A stretch of 64,000 nucleotides of DNA, taken from positions 192,949-256,948 of the forward strand of contig NW_006500279.1 in the NCBI RefSeq assembly GCF_000471905.2, read 5' to 3'. Positions 42,138-54,183 of this stretch are shown piece by piece. The position numbers and the translations under genes are program-made. This DNA comes from Amborella trichopoda. Lineage: Eukaryota > Streptophyta > Magnoliopsida > Amborellales > Amborellaceae. Position 1 is the stretch's first letter. Each line of letters starts with the position of its first letter. Below the pieces are notes generated by a model, which did no database searches, was not told the origin of the DNA, and was given only the letters and a program-made list of their open reading frames with translations.

Positions 42138-43960
42138 GTTAGATTTTTGTGGCCATAAAAGGCCTTATGAGAGTATGTATAAGCATTTTATATAGTGAAT
42201 CATAAACTCAGTGGGAGTGTGGTCCTCTCTTGAACTATATTAGACAAATGTTATTTGTCGATACTTAGATTTGGCTCGACTTGATATGTCAGTCGAGTTA
42301 GAAAACCCAACGTACCTAGGCGTAAAGTAAAAACCGATGAAGGTTCAGTGGGTTAACCCTCAAGAAGGTCGGTGTTTACCCAGATGCGTGAGTCGATGGA
42401 CTGTGTAACCCTTATGTGTGATAGTTAGCCTTTAGAGATAAGGCTAAAACCTAATCATAGAACCATCACACAGCATATGCATAGATAGCCGTAACGAGAT
42501 AGTAATTCACCATTAAGGGTGAAGCATGTACACGTGCGAGAGATTATCCCTATGCACCATAGAGTTGTGGTTGCATTATGATCTAAGGCCCCATGGATTT
42601 GTCTCTAGGTAAGAACTTGAATTTCATAGATCGGGATTACATCCCATAGCCTATTGGCTGACTTTGGTGGCCCAATCATGAACTTTTGCAGTGGACTGTA
42701 GATAATAGGAACCGCTGGGTTTGTTTGAGACAAGTGTGGACCACGGTCCACTGTTGAAGGTGGAGTGTTCCCGTATATTAACAATTCCTTGACCTGTATG
42801 AATATGATTCCCATCAAAATTAATTTGTTTTAATTAATTTTATGCTATATGATTTTAAGAATGATTATTTGAATTTTTGTGATTCTCTTGATAGTTTATT
42901 TTATCATTTGGATTTATAAACTAAGATAAAATCATTTTTCAATGTTTTAAATAATCAAAGATGAATAAATTTTATTTTATTCTAGAAATCAATTTAAAAT
43001 ATTTATTAAAATATATGGGACCCGGCATATGACATGGGGGTCTATTTAAATCACAATGGAAGATTGGGTGGGGCCCATGAGGGGGCAACCTAGGGTGGCT
43101 CGCCCACCCATGGGGGCTTACAAACTAGATATTGTGAGATAGCCTTCATGCTTGTTGGCTTTATATTTTTGTATGAAGCCTTCGTGCATTAGGAATCAAT
43201 ATAATGAAATTTTGTATGCCTTGTGAATCAAGATTTTTTGATTGAATGAATAAAGAATGAATGTTCATGAAAAGAGAGGGTATGGGAATATTTTTTTTAT
43301 TTAAATATTTGATGGGAGTATGATGCAGATAAAAATTGGAAAAAAATTCAAAACTATAGTTTTATTATTTTTTGAGTTTTTTATAGGAAGTGCATGTAGA
43401 TAAGGTGAGGAAGTGAGTTTTAGGAGGATTGGGGATATGGTTGGTTTTAATATTGGGAAAAAGGATCTAGGTCTCCTATTTTGATGGATTTAGGAGATTT
43501 ATCTATAGATTTATAGGAGATTTAGATAGAGATGGATTTATGGGAAATGATTGGGAAATTTTGGTACGTGAGAATTTAGGAAAAAATAGAGAAGAGAGAG
43601 AAAATAAGGAGAGAGGTTTTTAGGTGGCACGTGAGGTAAAGAAGAGAGATAAGGGAAAGGTTCGTCTATTAGAGAGAGGGGTTTTCTTATTTGTTAATTT
43701 GTTTTGAAGTCTATTTAAAAGGAAAAGATCCCTTATTGTAAACAGATCAGAGAATGATCAGTGAGAGTTGAATAAAATTGATCTTGTGATAAAATCTTTT
43801 TGGGATAGATTCCCTTTCAAACTTTGTTTATGGAGTGAATTCCCTTGCAGATTTTGTTTTTAAGGTGGATTCCTTTGCAGACCTTGAGAGTTGGTATATT
43901 CCCTCAACGATTTTCTTTATTTTATTTTTATTGTTCCAGTTTTATTTTCTCCCTGCATCG
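42138..43960 (+). mobile_element. Element H, first copy of the end repeat plus LTR-like sequence
   Basis: Starts TGTTAGATTTTTGTGGCC; the first roughly 420 bp are repeated, diverged, at 45,958-46,372. Downstream the stretch is AT-rich, with a candidate polyadenylation signal in TTGAATAAAATTGATC (43,762-43,778). It has the look of an LTR (TG start, transcribed end region), but no coding region, primer binding site or clear right end was found. 42,605-42,817 minus-strand open frame is not supported. Confidence 0.45.
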
Positions 43961-44207
43961 AAATATATTTAGGACATGGATGATAAGATTCTAGCACATT
44001 TCCTTGAATCTTGATGGTGGATCTAAGAAATAGATGGCTCACATCTCTCATGCCATAAGTCTCTTTAGATTAATGGTCTAGATTTGATCTCACTAAAGAT
44101 GACAACTAAAACATAAAAAATCTATAAATAGATACTCTCCCCTCATAATTCTCAACACCTCTCATCTTGTCTTTTCTCTCTCTATAGAGCTCTCTCCAAG
44201 CTCTCTT

Positions 44208-44354
44208 CTAGGGGGTCACACCCCAAGCAAGGTTTCTCTCTCTCTTTGGTGGCTTGAAAGGGGGCACACCCCATACTAGGAATTCTCTCTCTCTCATAAG
44301 AAGGTTAGAAAGGGGGCCATGCTTCACATAGGATNNNNNNNNNNNNNNNNNNNN
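44208..44354. repeat. Threefold 50-55 bp repeat ending in an assembly gap
   Basis: Three units of AGGGGGxCACACCCCA.. followed by TCTCTCTCTC (44,208, 44,260, 44,311). N at 44,335-44,354, then an (AT) run; the gap probably reflects the simple repeat. Confidence 0.75.
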
Positions 44355-45339
44355 ATATATATATATATATATATATATATTATCTCTAAGGTTAAGTCAA
44401 GAGGCGTTAAGGAAGGCTAGGCATTGAGGCCTTAGCAATTTAGTTCTAGATCGAGATTCATATCTTTAAGACGATTTTGTCATATATAGTAGAATCAAGA
44501 GACCGACTATTGATCCCTAGCACCATTGGAAGGAAGAGACTCAGTGTGGGGTATACTAAGTCCATTTGAGGTATTCTTCGGCAATTTTATTCATTTTATC
44601 TTATTTCTTTATTGTGCTCTTTTATTCCTATAGAGGTATGTGTCAAGTTTTGTTTTTTTTTTTGAATAAAGGAGTTATATTTAAAATGATAGCAAGTGAA
44701 ACCATTTTTATTTATTTCAAGAAGTGAATTCATTGTACATTGTGCTCTTCTAAGGCATTAGCTCCAATCCACCTCCAATGCCTTCATATAGCCATGCCAG
44801 CAGATAAGGATCCTTCACAGTTTTAGAGAAGTATTCAAAGCCATTGCTCGTTGTGAAGGTAAATCTGGTCTCCAAGAAGGCTTTGAAGAAGATTAAGGAG
44901 GTTGGGGAGGGTGTGATGCTATCTCAGATTCAGCCCTTTTTTGTTACTTTGAGATTTCAATTGTCAATTCAGAAGTAGGAAGCAAGTTTAAAAGCTAAGG
45001 ATAAATGAAGCTAATGGTGGTCTTCTCATCTTGAAAAACGTGGAAAGGAGGTGGGGATGAAGTTCCTTTCCTCTTGAATCACATCCTCTCTCTTTGGACT
45101 AATTTGAATTTATTAATAATAAAAAATTACATCAAGGAATTACATCATGTGAAACTAGTAGCAAAGACGCCATTGCATCTCATTTTTAAGGTCATATTTT
45201 TTTGTTACTGGCCATTCTCTCTTGACCAAATTTTGAAAAAGGAAAGAATAATGGATTCGGTGATGAGGAGAGGAGAGAAAACAAAAGGGCAAAAGAGTAA
45301 AGGAAAAGTGTTTTATGAGTCAGTTGTAAGGGAGATAGA

Positions 45340-45540
45340 CTCCCATAACCAAGATGTACTTATCAATGTTGGTGCTGCCATAACCAACATTAGGGAGGAT
45401 ATACTCACATAACCAAGATGTACTTATCCAAAAAAATGGGTTTACTAGGTTAAGTGTGATCCTAAGAGAGAGAAAACACTTTATATCTCTATTTTCTCTC
45501 TCCTAGGGTTCGGATCAATGTTGGTGCTGCCACTGATTTG
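45340..45540. repeat. Patchwork of short direct repeats with a piece of LTR E
   Basis: ATAACCAAGATGTACTTATC occurs at about 45,347 and 45,411; ATCAATGTTGGTGCTGCCA at about 45,363 and 45,514; ATAACCAACATTAGGGAGGATA-like sequence lies between. From 45,437 a stretch GGTTTACTAGGTTAAGTGTG and following matches 29,575-29,603 of LTR E almost perfectly. Confidence 0.7.
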
Positions 45541-45957
45541 AGAACAGATCTGCTCGTTTCTAGATAGATTGGGCCTCATATCAGATATCGATTTTCCCCA
45601 CATTCTGTAATATCTATTTTTTAAATCAGTTTGTGGTGTTCAGATCTGAGGGATCTTCCTCTGAAGATCTCTTTGATTTTGCACTATAAACAAATGTTGA
45701 AAAACCCTTTGATTGATCATCTCGACATCGAGATGTATGACCATGAAAAATAAAAAAATTTTAAGCCTCAGAAATAGTGCATTTTACAACATATTATCTA
45801 TACTTTCATTTTCAAGATTTCCATATGTTTATAGATCTACTTGATTTTAACCATTTTGGGAATTGAAAATTTTATCTTTAGATATAAACATAGATTTTGA
45901 GATAATCCTAAGAACATTTTACATCAAAATTAATTACCATGATAAAATTTGAAGATG

Positions 45958-46372
45958 CTGTTGGGTTTATGTGGCCTTTAAAAGCCTTTACGTGCTTGTA
46001 AAATGAAATAATATAGTGGAACATGAACTCAGTGGGAGTGTAGCCCCTCATGGACCATACTAAGCAAATGATAGTTTGCTGATACCGATATGTGCTTAAC
46101 GATCTAGGCTAGTCGGTTGGAAAGAACCCACGTTACTTGGACATGAAAAACAAACCGATGAGGGTTTATGGGTTAGCCCTTGATGAGGTCAGAGAACATG
46201 CCCGGATGAGTGAGCCGAGGGACTGTGTGGCCCTTGTGATGGTGACCTACAGAGACAGGGGTCAAAACATCATCCATGTACCATCACACGGCATGCATAT
46301 CAATAGATCGTTCGAAAAATCCAGAAATCCATCTTTTAGGGTGAAGGGTATGCATGTGCGAGAGATACCCTT
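45958..46372 (+). mobile_element. Second copy of the element H end repeat, truncated
   Basis: Collinear with 42,138-42,555: TGTTGGGTTTATGTGGCC start, then GAACTCAGTGGGAGTGT, then GCATGCATAT...GTGCGAGAGAT. It breaks off at about 46,372 where it joins the middle of LTR D. An open frame 46,137-46,685 crosses this junction and is fortuitous. Confidence 0.6.
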
Positions 46373-46429
46373 GGAGAGGGACAAAGGAGAGAGAAAAAAA
46401 AGGTCGGTACTCTTTGGGCAGGTAATTTT

Positions 46430-46880
46430 CTCTCTCCTCCCCTCTTTCTCTCTCCTCCCCTCTTTCTCTCTTCTCTTCTCTATCACTTTCTCTCTCTTCC
46501 TCTCATCTCTATCTCTCTCTTCTTCTCATCTCTATCTCTATCTCTCTCTTCTTCTCATCTCTATCTCTATCTCTCTCTTCTTCTCATCTCTATCTCTATC
46601 TCTCTCTTCTTCTCATCTCTATCTCTATCTCTCTCTTCTTCTCATCTCTATCTCTCTCTCTTTTCTCGTCTCTATCTTCTTCTAATCTTTATCTCTTTTT
46701 CTCTCCTCCTCTCTTCTCATCTTTATCTATCTCTTTCTCTCTATTCTTCTTGTCTCTCTCTTTCTTTCTCCTCCTCTGTTCTCATCTTTATCTCTTTCTC
46801 TCTCATCTCTCTTCTCATCTTTATCTCTCTCTCTCTCATCCTCTCTTCTTCCCCTATCCCTTTTCTCTCTCTTTTCTTTT
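46430..46880 (+). repeat. CT-rich tract of LTR D with a 32-bp subrepeat
   Basis: At 46,500-46,650 the unit TCTCATCTCTATCTCTATCT + CTCTCTTCT is repeated four to five times with little change, then the tract becomes irregular. It is near-pure pyrimidine on the plus strand; frames over it encode only low-complexity strings. Confidence 0.88.
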
Positions 46881-47420
46881 GTCAATCGACGTAGTCTAGC
46901 GTTGGTTGGTTTTCTCTCTCTTCTATCACAACCAACAAAGCCTAGCACTGATTGGATTTCTCTCTTCTTTTATGTCAGTCAGTGAAGCGTAACGTCGACA
47001 GGATTTCTCTTTCTTCTTCTATCAGTCGACGAAGCCTAACACCGACTAGATTTCTCTTTCCTCTTCTGTTAATCAGTGAAGCCCAGTGTTGACTGAATTT
47101 CTCTCTCCTCTTTTATCAATTGGTGATGCCCCCAGTGCCACTGTATTTCTCTCTCCTTTTCTATCAGTCGATGAAGCCCAGTGTCGACTGGTTTTCTCTC
47201 TCTCCTCTTCTGTCAGTAGGTAAAAGCCAGTAGTGATTGGATTTCTCCCTCATCTTCTGCAGTAAGTGACGCCCAGTGCTGACTGGTTTATCTCTCCTCT
47301 TCTGTCAATCGATGAAGCCCAACACTAATTGGATTTCTCTCTCCTCTTCTGTCATAATCAGTGAAGCTTAACGCTGACTGCATATTCTCTCTCTTCTCCT
47401 CTATACAACATAGTTAACGA
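46880..47420 (+). repeat. Hairpin minisatellite of LTR D (CAGTCGACG type)
   Basis: About ten units of 45-55 bp: a spacer of TTTCTCTCTCCTCTTCTGT type followed by an inverted repeat such as CAGTCGAtGAAGCCCAGTGTCGACTG (47,167-47,190). Arms vary between units. LTR F has the same type at 61,690-62,150. Confidence 0.8.
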
Positions 47421-48057
47421 GGCCTAACGCCGACTGCATTTTATCTCTCTTCCTTCTAAACACAGTTCGTAATGTTTAACCTCGGTTGCGCCTTCTTTCC
47501 CTATCTCTCCTTTTTCCTCTTACCTTTCATACTCTTCTCTTCCTTTCTTCTCCCTCCTTACTTCTTTCCCTTCTTCTCTTCTTATCCTTTCCTCGCAGCC
47601 TTAATTATGTCACCCCTTCGTCCTCTCATTTAGTCGAATTCTTCTCACCGCCCCCATTTTTCTTTCTTCTTTTTGAATGCGCATGCTCGTGTACGTTCAT
47701 CAAAGAGGAAAAGGGTGAGGTCTGACCCACCTGTCTTATAACCTTTACCATATATTGTGTGATTGTAGAAAAACAGAAAATAAGAAGAATACAAGCCAAG
47801 GTAGGCGATTCCGATCTAGTTTTATTACTGGGGGCTTTCTTCGTGATCTTAGAGGGCGCTCACACGAGTCAACCCGAGTAAGTCTCGAACCCACCTTTAA
47901 ATTCCTCTCACTGGTTGGTAACACCTACCCCCGTTTTCGAACAAGGTTCTCGAGAGAGCGATCTCAAAAATGTCTTGGGTCTTCCCTGGAAACCCGAGAC
48001 TTGTACCTCCTGATCCCCAAAGGATCTGGAGGGCGAGATCGAGGTACCTAACTAGCT

Positions 48058-48076
48058 CGGCGACTCCACTGGGGAC
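48058..48076 (+). other. Primer binding site of element D
   Basis: CGGCGACTCCACTGGGGAC, three nucleotides after the LTR end; apart from the first base it is the cleanest copy in the window. Confidence 0.8.
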
Positions 48077-49640
48077 TTACTACCCCTTAGTCAGATCGTT
48101 CTTATTTGGCTAGTTTCTTCTTTTATTATCTTCTTTCATTGTCTTTTCACATTTTATTATGGCTTGCGGGTTTTGTAACCCATTTATCCGGATTAGGGAT
48201 TTTCTTATCACTGTATTCGAGAGTGTCCCTAGGGAACAAGTTCCTTCAACTTCGTTCCCAACCATCCTCTTGAGCAAAGACCCCTTGTCTATCTCCCAAG
48301 TCTTTACTTGGACCGGTGTGAGGTGGGACCTAAAAATCCCTCACTCCCCATCTCCTCGCTCTAGCGGAACTCCACGAAGGCGCCCTGCATTGTCAGCACT
48401 TCTATTGCCCCACATAGCATGCACCTACCCACCAGCAAGTCACTTGTCGGTCGTGTTCTCGAGGTATGCCGGAAGGCTGCCCAACCCTTTCTGCAAAAGG
48501 CAAACAAGCTGTTGTTGCTTCTGTGGGTCACCCTAGGGCTACCCCCAACATTTTTGCACCATTAGTCTCTATCCCTTGAGGCTCAACACGTCGAGGCAGA
48601 AACCCCACGGTCTCCATCCCTCACACACATCACAAGGCTCTTGGGTTACCCACTCAACCCTTCTGTCACCTCGACACCGTGTCCAAGATCAAACCTGTTA
48701 AGGCTAGGTCCTACGCACGCTACTCATATGCATCTCACTGCTCTGGGCAACGTCATGACTACACCAACCTGTGTACACAGGAGACGACCTTCTCGTCCTC
48801 CTACTCTGCACACAAAAGCACATGCTGTAAGGGACAAGCATACACGTGTTCTCTTGCAAACACATGCCAGACCACTTGCTCGAGCCCAGGTTGACCCCCG
48901 AGTCACCCGTGACCCTTCTTCAAGGGGCGCACATGCGTCGCCATCACAAATACCCTTTCGCCCTCGACTCAAGCCTTCTTATGAGTCAACCCTGCTCCGG
49001 CCCACTCCTTCATCGACCGGCCCACTCCTTCATCGAGCAAGCCCCTTAAGCCTTAGAAATCGAAGGTTTTCCCTAAAAGTATCATCCTGAACCAGCCCCA
49101 TCACTTTAGTCGTGTCTTTCGAGCGACCTCGGGACATCGACCTGATGGAAGATCAAGTCTTTCATTCTCCCTGGCCCAAGATGACTCATTCCTGGCCCTC
49201 ATCCATTGCCGCACCTAATATAGACAGCTCTCTCTTGTGCAAGAAGAGCTGACCAGTCGCGAACTAGATCACTGGTTTGGCACAAGGTCCATCAAAACCT
49301 CAAAGCTAAATGCGATAGAGGTCTCCAAATTTTGACTAGGAAGGTGACCATGGCAGTCTAAACGACCAATTTTGATGACCCTCTTCACCTGAATCCCTTC
49401 TACCCCCTTCAAACGAAGAAGCCCAAAGAAGAGCTCCATGAGCCCTATGATGTGGTTACAATTGGAGAAAAAGACCCAGCCACTTAGTAGCCACGATCCC
49501 AAGACCATCGAGAATCGATCCAAAAGCAATCAGTATACAAGACTTGAGTTCAGTCAGGGCATGCTGGCTCCCTGCTGACCGACCTACTACGTACGACCCG
49601 TCAAGTTCACAAGCCCTCTGTTGCCACTAACGTCGACCTC
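48077..49640 (+). other. Leader of element D with leader ORF (48,159-48,536)
   Basis: Start codon at 48,159, 101 nt after the PBS start, in a strong context (TTATTATGG). The 125-codon frame begins MACGFCNPFIRIRDFLITVF and is the longest version of the leader ORF in the window; it is rich in Ser, Pro and Leu and ends Cys-rich. Similar frames start at the same place in A, B, C and F. No known domain. Frames at 48,641-49,090 and 48,724-48,972 are overlapping and unsupported. Confidence 0.55.
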
Positions 49641-52080
49641 CATAGTGAAACAATCAGCGTAACGGTCGTAAGTGAGCCCGATGATGCTCAAGAGGAGTGC
49701 ATGAACAAGTTTGAGGATATCGTGCATGCGATGATGGAAAAGATCGATCGTATTGACGCCGCACGCCAGTCGGCTAACCATGAGGTCAATTCCCATCACT
49801 CTGATGGTGCACCTCCACGGCAGCCCCCTCCTTCTACCTCACAGGACAATTCTGCCCCTCATCCAGTCTTTCAGATAGACATTGAGGCTATGGTCACCCA
49901 TAGCCTAAAGAATAGGTAAATCCCGAGGATATAGGGCGCAATGCGTTATCAAAGGTCATACCCCTCGTATATTGATCAGGTCTTGTTTCCCTCAAATTAT
50001 AAGAAAGGGAAGTTTCCTTTATTCAATGGAACCACGTCCTCAAACTAACATATTGCCCACTTCTAGGCTGCATGTCGCGAAACAGTGGCTGATTGGAGAC
50101 TTCTTCTCTGACAGTTCATTGAGACCCTCGATGGTCCAGCATTTCAATGGTATGCTTGACTTACTCCAAACTCAGTCGATCCGTGGGAGAAGATGGAGAA
50201 GCTATTCTATCAACTCTTCTATGAGGTCGAGAGAGAGGTTCAAACCATCAATTCTCACCCTGACTTAAGACCCAGGTGAGCTTGTAGGTCAGTTCATATT
50301 AAGATGGAGAAACTTGGCTTCCCGCCATCCTAATCCTATACTTGAGAAGGAAGCAGTCCAAACTTGCATGCAGAACATGGAACCCGAGATCGCTCTGCAT
50401 ATTGAGGCCTCTAATCCGACCTCCATGTCAGAGCTGATCTCTAAATCAATCCGCATAGAAAGTCTATCACGCCACCATGGTGCGACACGACAACCATCTA
50501 CAAGTTCAGCAAATAATTGGGGTAATGGTAACTCTCAGAATAACACACGAGGCAGCCAACAGAAAGGAATAATCAATGCAGCTGTCATGATTGCTGATTC
50601 AAAGAAGTCTGCCTCCCAAACTTTGAACCTCTCTAAAGGGGTAAGCACAGCAAAGGTAACACCCCAAGTTGGCAAGCACCAATAGTTGTATATTCGGGTT
50701 CCCCCATATGCTAACCTTTATCGGGGTGATTATTTCACTAGGCATAAGAACAAGGTCTACCCCTTCGAGAAGGAATGGGTCCCTGCATTGTTCCGGTTAT
50801 TATTTGAACAGAATATGATTCAGCTTCCAGAAACCAAATTCTCTGAGCAACTTGGCCTTAACACTCAGACGAATTATTGTGCCTACCATCGGAGGATCAA
50901 TCATCCCACAGATGACTGCTACACACTGAAGGATATTATCGAGGCCCTAATTAGGAAGGGTCAGATAAAGCTTGAAGACTTAAAGAAGGCCTTTGGGGCA
51001 GCCGAGGCCTCTCATGTCATAACTATCCAAGAGGAAGACAAAATGCCCCGTATCCTTTACGCCTTCTTCATTATAATGCTTCAGGAAGGCATAATCACAC
51101 TAAAGCAAGCAAGGCACCCCCGTCATCTTGTTAAGGGGATATAAGATTGTTGGTGCCCATCCCATCAGATAAGAGGCTATTACCTATCAGAATGCACAAG
51201 TTTCCTTGATATATTTGCAAAGAAATATGGGGAGTGTCAAGAGTTTTACAATCTCCCTGTAAGTGACCCCCAAGTCATGGAGATCTCCCAATGCAAGACC
51301 TTTTATCAATAACTTAGAACCCTCGATTCCTCAGTCATGGATAGTATACCAGGGCTGAAGCATACTCAAGTCTTTAAGGCGAGAAGCAGTTCGCCAAGCT
51401 AGGGCTATTCGCCAACACATCGAGATGAATCAACCATCACCTCAAAAAACCAGAAAAAGACGGGCATTAAGGGCTACTCACTAAAGAAACAAGGCCTCTC
51501 AACCCACAGTTGAGCAGGAATTTCTCAGGCCCCTTCCTCCACTGCCAACTTTACTGGACTTCATCTCTAGCACGATCCTTTTTCCTTCTTCGTCCTGTCA
51601 AGAAGACGTCCCCGTGCCATCTCCCACTCAACATACGTCCAATCAGGGTGATGACGTTAAGAGCACTCCACCACAGTCTAAGCAAGGGAAAGACTTAAAA
51701 GACCACCTGCACCCGTCCAACCCTGGTGATGACGTAAAAAGCTGCCCAGATCGGTCTGATGAGGGGAACGACCTTAAAAGTCCCCCACCTTCTAACCCTT
51801 CTCCTTCTTCTTCTCATGTTTCACATTCTCCCTCTTCTATGTTCCTTGCAGGTACAACCTTGATATGTTCAGAGTTCGAGGCTCTATACCGAGAACTTGC
51901 AGGATCCAATATAAGTAGAACACAATGGAAATGATTAAGAAAGACTCTCGCACATGCAGCAGGATTCCTAACAGTTGTTGATGCCCTGGCAGCTAAAACC
52001 AAGGCAGAGCCACCTTCTTCAAAAAAGTACAAGATGTCGAAGCCAAAGAAGCCCTAGTGGCCCCTTGAGCCTAACTTTGC
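49641..52080 (+). pseudogene. Decayed gag of element D
   Basis: N-terminal part at 49,650-49,919 (MNKFEDIVHAMMEKIDRIDA), then the capsid-like region broken into frames (49,960-50,500, with EKEAVQTCMQNMEPEIALHI and ASNPTSMSELISKSIRIESL), then an open stretch 50,686-51,144 with EKEWVPALFRLLFEQNMIQL and the first knuckle CAYHRRINHPTDDC (C-x2-H-x4-H-x4-C). The second knuckle at 51,150-51,200 reads CPSHQIRGYYLSEC, its second His changed to Tyr. The Pro/Ser-rich tail (51,510-51,934) has repeated SNPGDDVKS-type motifs shared with A and C. Stops at 51,144 and elsewhere. Confidence 0.82.
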
Positions 52081-52084
52081 ACAG

Positions 52085-54100
52085 AGACTGAGAGAGTCAA
52101 ATGGGCACGACTCCTATTCTCAGGGAGCTTGCCACATGGTGCAAATTTTAGGAGCAATACCCACCACGGGGAAAATAAATCTCAGATCAGGGAAGACAAT
52201 GCAGCCTTTACTACAGAAGTTGGGCTCCTCGAAGTTCCCTAGTCTGCCACTGCCCCCTAATCCAATGACTAGTCTACTTATCTTACAGCTTCCTGGGCTC
52301 CTTCTTAATCCCAATACTATAAACAATCTACCTATCCAATTTCCTTTGACCCTTTTGATCCCATGCACTCAGTCTCTTCCAAAAACTCAAACTTCCATCA
52401 CTCAAATCAAACCCGTTGTTCAATCAAGTCAGCCAGCTGAGCAAAATAAACCTTTTCTACCCAAACCAGCTCCTCAACCCAACGTACCAATCAAATTAAT
52501 GGCAGGACCAGGAGAACAAGGCCTTGATCAAGAAAAGGTGAAATATGATGTGATAGGACATCTACAGAAACTTCCAGCTCTTCTCAGTGTCTACGATGCC
52601 CTCATGCTCTCGAAGGATTACCAGATGGCTTTGGTTCAAGCCCTCTCTAATCCAAAAGTGTACAAAACTGAAGTAGAACCCATTGAGGTAGACCTGGCGA
52701 TTCTACAATGATGTATGCCAATCACCTTTTCAGAGGACGATCTGCAGCTGGGGGAAAAGTTTCATAATCTCCCTCTCTTCGTTACTGGTGAATTACATAC
52801 ATGCCCCATCAACCGAATTATGTTAGACGGAGGGTAGGCAGTCACCTTATTTCAAGGAGGATCCTTACTCGATTAAGGTTGGGGTCCCAATATCTTATCT
52901 AGACCCATGTCACAGTTTAAGGGTTCAACCAATCAGGAGAGAAGCCAGTGGACATGGTATGCCTTCGTTTTAAGATTGGTGAGATGAATGACTATGCTCA
53001 GTTTCATGTAATCGACAAAGACACTTCTTACAATATCCTCCTCAATTGGCCATGGCTCCATGACCAGGGGTGGTCCCATCACCATTACATCAGTGCTTCA
53101 AGTATAGTCGAGATGGGAGATAGCATACGGTCTATACTAACAAAAGACCGTTCCCTGTGGCCGAAACTCACTATGCTGATTCTAAATATTACTTCACAGA
53201 TTTGGCCTCACTTCAGAAGCCGAATGCTGAAGGTCACAAGTCTACAAGCAAGATTGCATCCTTGTCTCATGAAGATGTTCAGGATGTTGGGAGGACGTTA
53301 GTGAACATGTTAAAAGAGGAAGAAAGGCAGGGTAGAACTTTACCCCTAACTACTCTTCATTCTAACATCCCAACCATCATCCCTCAAGAAACTCCTTCTT
53401 CGTTCGAAAAGGACTCTTCACCCTCTGCCCCCAGTTCTAAGCCACCTTCACTGGAATATGAACCAGAGGTCATTCCTGAGATGGAGCAAGTCATGGGGGT
53501 AGAATTCTCGGCTCCAAGGATCACTTAAACGCCAGACTAGCATAAAGTCTTGCACATCACCATTGCGCTCTTGAGAACCGAAGCAGCGTGACAACTACCG
53601 TGAAATATTTTTCAAAATCCGTTTGCTATAAGTTATAGAGAATACTCCTTAGACCGGTGACCAGCTAAAAGTTTTACTTTTCCCCGACCTCTCAGGTGAG
53701 CAGTTCGATGAAGAGCAACTTTCTTCCCCTCAAGGGAAGGATCCCCTAGCAAACCTAAGAATCAAAGTTTCCTGAGTCAATTGGAGGTCATGCATATCGC
53801 TTCAAAGCATCTCAAGAAGTTTATGGCGGAGACTAAAAACTATGATGAAGTTTAAGTAAATGCACCACTAAAGGAGACCGAGGCCCCTCCTGACTGAACT
53901 ATCTATAGTGACCAGGCTTATCATCAGGAAAATGAATTATGAGCCCTTGGCCAATCAGACATTAAGAGGAGAAAAAGCAACGACTCCTCATTTCGAAGCT
54001 ATCCAAGCCTCGACAGCCCACCATGGCGCTAGACAAGGCCTAGGGTATTAGCATCTTGGGACAATAAAAGTGTCGAGAGGAATTCAGAAGAGAATGAAAT
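52085..54100 (+). pseudogene. Aspartic protease region of element D
   Basis: The frame 52,136-52,711 (VQILGAIPTTGKINLRSGKT, then Pro-rich, then LPALLSVYDALMLSKDYQMAL) precedes the protease. The protease itself lies at about 52,730-53,150: LPLFVTGELHTCPINRIMLDGG at the active site, then FKIGEMNDYAQFHVIDKDTSYNILLNWPWLH. At 52,835-52,837 a TAG stop stands immediately after the Asp-Gly-Gly, where related elements usually have Ser. ETHYADSKYYF and a Ser/Glu-rich tail follow in another frame (53,157-53,528), and a HHGARQGLGY-like motif near 54,020-54,050. No reverse transcriptase follows. The protease would cut the Gag-Pol precursor; this copy cannot be read through. Confidence 0.75.
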
Positions 54101-54183
54101 CATGTGGCAAAGTCAAAAGAGAGAAGCACTTTATTCATCAGTTAAAATTTTTAACGAAGTATTGGCAAAAGAAAATGACATAT

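Larger units (their letters stand above)
43961..45957. other. Non-coding interior between the two H repeats
   Basis: No gag or pol motif on either strand. 44,110-44,170 has CTATAAATAGATACTCTCCCC followed by a CT-rich stretch, like an LTR promoter. 44,208-44,334 is a threefold repeat, then a gap and an AT dinucleotide run (44,355-44,381). 45,340-45,540 is a patchwork of short duplications (listed separately). The open frame 45,074-45,412 is not recognised. Confidence 0.45.
46373..48054 (+). mobile_element. LTR D, 5'-truncated
   Basis: Retains the CT-rich tract, the hairpin minisatellite and the end block of the family LTR, closest to LTR F (same repeat type and the same AAGGGTGAGGTCT... end block at 47,700-48,054). 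U3 and the TATA box are missing, replaced by the H repeat. The terminal dinucleotide is TA instead of CA. Confidence 0.8.
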
